From contig JAIQGF010000014.1 in assembly GCA_020072845.1 (NCBI GenBank), positions 62,001-126,000 on the forward strand: a stretch of DNA of 64,000 bases, read 5' to 3'. The translations under genes were made by a program, and so were the position numbers. This DNA is from Terriglobia bacterium (GTDB taxonomy: Bacteria > Acidobacteriota > Terriglobia > Terriglobales > Acidobacteriaceae). This document shows, in pieces, positions 60,782 through 64,000 of the stretch. The notes beneath the pieces are model-generated. The model was not told the origin of the DNA. It worked only from the letters and a program-made list of their open reading frames with translations, and searched no databases. Numbering within the stretch: the first letter of the stretch is position 1; every line of letters starts with the position of its first letter.

Positions 60782-61924
60782 CTAGAAATTGCTGGCGATC
60801 GCCGCCGGATTTCCCACCACCGTTGCAAACGGTGAACCGCTCGCCGCACTTAGCGCTCCGCCACCGCCTACCTGGAACACAGAAATATTGTTGGATCCCT
60901 GATTGGCAACAAACACCAGCCCGCCCGAGTTGCCAGATGCGATATATACAGGATTCGTGCCAGCGGCGTAGGGCGAGCCGCTGATTGCCGTCAGCGCTCC
61001 CGAGCCGCCGATGGAGTAGCCCGATACGTTCCCCGACCCGGAATTGGCGACGTACACCGAACTTCCGACAACCCGCACACTCACGGGCGTTGTTCCCGCC
61101 GCAATCGGCGATCCGGAGATAGCTGAAAGCGAACTCCCCGCTACGGCAAAGGCGAGGACGCTGTTCGCCGCCTGGTCGGCGACATAAAGAAACTTGCCGC
61201 TGGAATCGACGTCGAGCGCCGTCGGGCTGGTTCCCGCCGCAAAGGGTGAGCCGGCCGCCTGGGTCAGACTCCCGCTCGCCTGATCAACCGTATAGACCGA
61301 CACCGTTCCCGCACCCTGGTTGGCGACGAACAGCGTGTTCCCGGTCGTTGCCAAACCGCTCGGCCCGGCGGAAGTGGCAAAAGGCGATCCTGTTATCTCG
61401 GTCAGAAGACCGGTGCTGCCGTCCTGGCTGAATACGGAAATTGAATTCGAGCCCTGGTTGGCCACGAACACGAACTTGCCGTTGGAATCCATGACCATGG
61501 AAAGCGGGTTCAAGCCGGTCTTGGGTGGCGTGGAGGTCACCGTCGTGGTGCTGAGAACCTGGGCGGTGCGGGCCCCCGAGAGCGTACCCGAACCTCCGAT
61601 CGCGTACTCCGATATCCCGCCTGGCTGAGCGCCGCCGGTGGAATCGAGAACGTAGGCGTAGTGGCGAGTCAGGATGATTGCGTCCGGCCGGGAGCCGGTG
61701 CCGGCCAGGTTGTTGGTGTCCGCCGTCAACCCCCCTGAGCTGGAGGCCCCGAAGATTTGCACATTCGGCGTTCCCAAGCCGACAACGTAGATCTTCTTGC
61801 CATTGCTGCTGCCGCCGCACGCCGTCAAAGCCGCAGTCAACAACACAAGTGCGGCTATGGAAAATGTCCGGGCAGCCCGACGAATGCCGCACTGGGGTTC
61901 GACTGTGATGGCACGCACGCGCAT
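60782..61924 (-). CDS. Seven-bladed beta-propeller lipoprotein (lactonase-like)
   Basis: The 380-residue lipoprotein (lipobox LTAC near residue 36) contains about seven propeller repeats, each with a pattern like KFVFVANQGSNSISVFSQD or KFLYVADQAANSVLAFAV followed by G.L..ISGSPFA.GT.P. These repeats belong to the YVTN/6-phosphogluconolactonase-like beta-propeller group, abundant in Acidobacteria. The anchoring to a lipid argues against a cytoplasmic lactonase role; a surface or periplasmic binding role is more likely. Confidence 0.85.
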   Translation of the reverse strand: MRVRAITVEPQCGIRRAARTFSIAALVLLTAALTACGGSSNGKKIYVVGLGTPNVQIFGASSSGGLTADTNNLAGTGSRPDAIILTRHYAYVLDSTGGAQPGGISEYAIGGSGTLSGARTAQVLSTTTVTSTPPKTGLNPLSMVMDSNGKFVFVANQGSNSISVFSQDGSTGLLTEITGSPFATSAGPSGLATTGNTLFVANQGAGTVSVYTVDQASGSLTQAAGSPFAAGTSPTALDVDSSGKFLYVADQAANSVLAFAVAGSSLSAISGSPIAAGTTPVSVRVVGSSVYVANSGSGNVSGYSIGGSGALTAISGSPYAAGTNPVYIASGNSGGLVFVANQGSNNISVFQVGGGGALSAASGSPFATVVGNPAAIASNF

Positions 61925-62057
61925 GGCTTTACAGTGTATATGAATTGTCCTGTTGCAGAGCAGGGATGGAAAAGCTCAGCGCACAACTATGCCCTGTGAC
62001 TCGATCACTCTCACGCGGAGGCTAAACACCGGGAAAACCCAAAAGTTGCGGCGCTGA

Positions 62058-62252
62058 CTAATACCTGTCGTTTTGTTCAAAGCAGGGCCGACCCTCGTGG
62101 CCGCCGGCCTGGTGAGTGCGTATCTCTCGCGCTATTCGGACGTAGGTCTCCTCCAATTCCTTCTTGCGCTGTTCCGGCAGGCTGAGATCTTCCAGCGCGC
62201 TGACAATGTCGTCGAACTCCGACTCGAGGCGCTCCATCTCTGCGCAAAGCAT
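62058..62252 (-). CDS. Small helical hypothetical protein (64 aa)
   Basis: A predicted helical hairpin (ERLESEFDDIVSALEDLSLP, then EQRKKELEETYVRIAREI) with a short Gly/His/Cys tail. GGAGGTGAAAA directly before the ATG supports translation. It begins 27 bases after the stop of the Kbl-like gene and is probably the last gene of that operon. No family is recognised. Confidence 0.6.
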   Translation of the reverse strand: MLCAEMERLESEFDDIVSALEDLSLPEQRKKELEETYVRIAREIRTHQAGGHEGRPCFEQNDRY

Positions 62253-62279
62253 TTTTCACCTCCATTTCCGCGCCGCGGA

Positions 62280-63527
62280 TCACGCCGCGCACCGGGCGAT
62301 GAGTTCCTTCCTGCTCAATCCCAGGATCCCGTGTTTCTGGCCGACTTTCTTGAAGGCCGCAATCGCCGAATCCAGATGATGCTTTTCGTGAGCGGCCGAC
62401 ATCTGGGTGCGAATGCGCGCCTGGCCCTTGGGCACCACCGGAAAGAAGAAGCCGACCGCGTATACGCCCTCCGCAAACAGATCGCGGGCAAAGTCCTGCG
62501 CCAGTTTGGCGTCGTAGAACATGACCGGCACAATCGGGCTGTCGCCTTCCTTGATGTCGAATCCGGCCTCCTTCAGCAACCCGCGCCAGTACTTGGCGTT
62601 CCATTCCAGTTTGTCGCGCCGATCGGTGCTGGCCGTGATCAGGTCCATGACCTTAAGCGCGCCCGCCACGATCACCGGCGCCACTGCGTTGGAGAAAAGG
62701 TAAGGACGCGCCCGCTGGCGGCACATCTCCACCAGCTCGCGGCGCCCGCTGACGCAGCCGCCGGAAGCGCCACCTAGCGCCTTGCCCAGCGTGGTGGTGA
62801 TCACATCGATCTTGCCGAGAACGCCACAATGCTCGTGCGTTCCGCGGCCGGTGCGCCCGATGAAGCCGGTGGCGTGCGAGTCGTCGAGAAACACCATCGC
62901 GTTGTATTTTTCGGCGAGCTCGACGACTTGATCGAGCTTGGCCGTGTCGCCATCCATCGAGAAAACGCCGTCCGTGATGATCATGCGCGCGCGCTTGTCC
63001 TGGTGCTCTTGCAGCTTTTCCTCCAGGTGTTCCATGTCGGAATGCTTGAAGGTGTCCTGCATGGCCTTGCACAGGCGCATGCCGTCAATGATGGAGGCAT
63101 GGACCAAGCGGTCGGCGATCATCACGTCCTGCTCGTTCAGACAAGCCTCGAAAAAGCCGGCGTTGGCGTCCATGCAGGAAGGAAACAGCAGAGTATCTTC
63201 GGTGCCGAGAAATGCGGTGAGGCGATTCTCCAGCTCGCGATGGATGTCCTGCGTGCCGCAGATGAAGCGCACCGACGACATGCCGTACCCGCGGCTGTCC
63301 AGGCCGGCGTGAGCGGCGGCGATCACGTCGGGATGACTGGAAAGACCCAGGTAATTGTTGGCACAAACGTTGATGCACTTCCTGATCCCGCTTCCGACGG
63401 GAAACTCAACCTCGATTTCCGAAGATTGCGGCGAATGAATGAAACGCTCTTCTTTAAACAGGCCGGCGGCCTTGATCGCCTGGATGTCGGCCAGATAGGA
63501 ATTGCGGACTGCATCGTGAAAGGCCAC
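62280..63527 (-). CDS. Alpha-oxoamine synthase, Kbl (glycine C-acetyltransferase)-like
   Basis: The 415-residue PLP enzyme closely follows 2-amino-3-ketobutyrate CoA ligase: CINVCANNYLGLSSHP, MSSVRFICGTQDIHRELE, MIITDGVFSMDGD, FLDDSHATGFIG, TTLGKALGGASGG with the PLP lysine, and VVPKGQARIRTQMSAAHE. The family (Kbl, BioF, serine palmitoyltransferase) condenses an acyl thioester with an amino acid. No threonine dehydrogenase is adjacent; instead an acyl carrier protein and an AMP-forming acyl ligase precede it, which raises the possibility of a long-chain acyl-ACP donor as in sphingolipid base synthesis. GTG start with GGGAGG upstream. Confidence 0.85.
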   Translation of the reverse strand: MAFHDAVRNSYLADIQAIKAAGLFKEERFIHSPQSSEIEVEFPVGSGIRKCINVCANNYLGLSSHPDVIAAAHAGLDSRGYGMSSVRFICGTQDIHRELENRLTAFLGTEDTLLFPSCMDANAGFFEACLNEQDVMIADRLVHASIIDGMRLCKAMQDTFKHSDMEHLEEKLQEHQDKRARMIITDGVFSMDGDTAKLDQVVELAEKYNAMVFLDDSHATGFIGRTGRGTHEHCGVLGKIDVITTTLGKALGGASGGCVSGRRELVEMCRQRARPYLFSNAVAPVIVAGALKVMDLITASTDRRDKLEWNAKYWRGLLKEAGFDIKEGDSPIVPVMFYDAKLAQDFARDLFAEGVYAVGFFFPVVPKGQARIRTQMSAAHEKHHLDSAIAAFKKVGQKHGILGLSRKELIARCAA

Positions 63528-63584
63528 GGGTTGCCCTCCCAGTGAAGTTATGAATTCGAAGCCCGAGAACCGAACGCCCGGGGC

Positions 63585-63845
63585 TCATGCCACGGGGACT
63601 TGCTGGAAACGCCGCACCAGCGCCACGATGCTCTGCACGGTGTCAAAGGCCTGGGGCGTGGCGTCAGCGTCGGGAATCTTGATCGAGCACTTCCTCTCCA
63701 GGAAACGCTTGAGAGAAACCATGGAGAAGGAATCGACGATGCCCCCCGAGATCAGGGGCGTCGTCTCGGTAACCTCCCGCTCGTCACCTTCCTCCAGGTA
63801 CTCCTTGATCACGTAATCGCGCACCATTTTGGCGAGTTCGTCCAT
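63585..63845 (-). CDS. Acyl carrier protein
   Basis: Eighty-six residues, acidic, with the four-helix ACP pattern and the phosphopantetheine site in GGIVDSFSMVSLKRFLE (Ser of DSFSMV). ACPs carry acyl chains as thioesters. The ATG at 63845 with AGGAGA upstream is preferred over 63869. It lies 57 bases upstream of the Kbl-like gene and 37 bases after the acyl-ligase stop, forming a ligase-ACP-synthase operon. Confidence 0.85.
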   Translation of the reverse strand: MDELAKMVRDYVIKEYLEEGDEREVTETTPLISGGIVDSFSMVSLKRFLERKCSIKIPDADATPQAFDTVQSIVALVRRFQQVPVA

Positions 63846-63882
63846 TGCCCTGTTCTCCTGTTTGCGCAAACCGCTGCGCGTA

Positions 63883-64000
63883 TCACTCGTTCATCACGGT
63901 GGAAAGATCGCCCACCGGCTCGTGGAACTCCTTGCAGCGCAAAATCCGGCGCACGATCTTGCCGCTGCGGGTCTTGGGCAAGGAGTCCACGAACTCGATT
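63883..64000 (-). CDS. AMP-dependent acyl-CoA/acyl-ACP synthetase, C-terminal end only
   Basis: Only the last 39 codons are inside the window. They read [20 protein letters not shown] followed by a short tail, the A10 motif of ANL-superfamily adenylating enzymes with the catalytic lysine (TRSGKI). It is the first visible gene of the operon with ACP and the Kbl-like enzyme and may load the ACP. Substrate not readable from this fragment. Confidence 0.8.
   Translation of the reverse strand, partial: IEFVDSLPKTRSGKIVRRILRCKEFHEPVGDLSTVMNE

Overview
The window is a high-GC bacterial chromosome segment, most probably from an Acidobacteriota (Terriglobia/Koribacter-like) genome. This assignment is inferred from three things: a VWFA-domain lipoprotein-like protein of the acidobacterial type, a cluster of Ig-like and beta-propeller lipoproteins, and a very large number of short degenerate intergenic repeats (GTCGATGG, CGATTGCCGATTG, GTTTCA, CAGTCTTCAGTCGT and GCTTCAG types). 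Outer-membrane proteins (PagL-like, YaiO-like) show a Gram-negative envelope. No rRNA, tRNA or CRISPR array was found.

Layout. 1-664: HigBA-like toxin-antitoxin pair, antitoxin cut by the window edge. 884-5380: small envelope proteins, purQ and proC. 5577-6901: a two-gene module of lower-GC appearance, an 84-residue protein of unknown family followed by a radical SAM/SPASM-like enzyme; this is the best candidate for an undescribed system (possibly RiPP-like). 7206-29916: mostly housekeeping genes: a 2-hydroxyacid dehydrogenase, argS, metG, tatD, ubiE/menG, aroB, nadB, an M13 peptidase, a TerC protein, a glutaminyl cyclase-like M28 protein, deoC, a GAF-GAF-SpoIIE phosphatase overlapping lysA, nadK, tlyA, a PagL-like protein and yebC. 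30052-38189: a truncated AI-2E-type permease, then a branched-chain-type ABC operon (livK-H-M-G-F order) and a lactate-utilisation pair (lutC plus a fused lutB-lutA). 38502-42252: a carbohydrate ABC importer without its own ATPase, plus a lipoprotein.

42892-54070 is an accessory region. It has a complete EcoRII-like restriction-modification locus (Dcm-type methylase, Vsr, EcoRII-type nuclease), a three-gene exopolysaccharide-type operon (YaiO-like barrel, HEAT protein, processive GT2) framed by 35-bp direct repeats, a truncated copy of a BON-domain lipoprotein gene, a frameshifted remnant, two unknown small genes, and the intact BON lipoprotein gene. 54222-61924 encodes cell-surface proteins (M23 peptidase, VWFA protein, three Ig-like lipoproteins, a beta-propeller protein). 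62058-64000 carries a small helical protein, a Kbl-like alpha-oxoamine synthase, an acyl carrier protein and the end of an AMP-forming acyl ligase.

A recurrent theme is spread of short intergenic repeats into or against genes: in frame inside argS and tatD, at both ends of the terC gene, at the 5' end of a truncated permease gene, and across the stop codons of convergent tatD and ubiE. All homology statements rest on motif recognition by eye; no database search or GC calculation was run.
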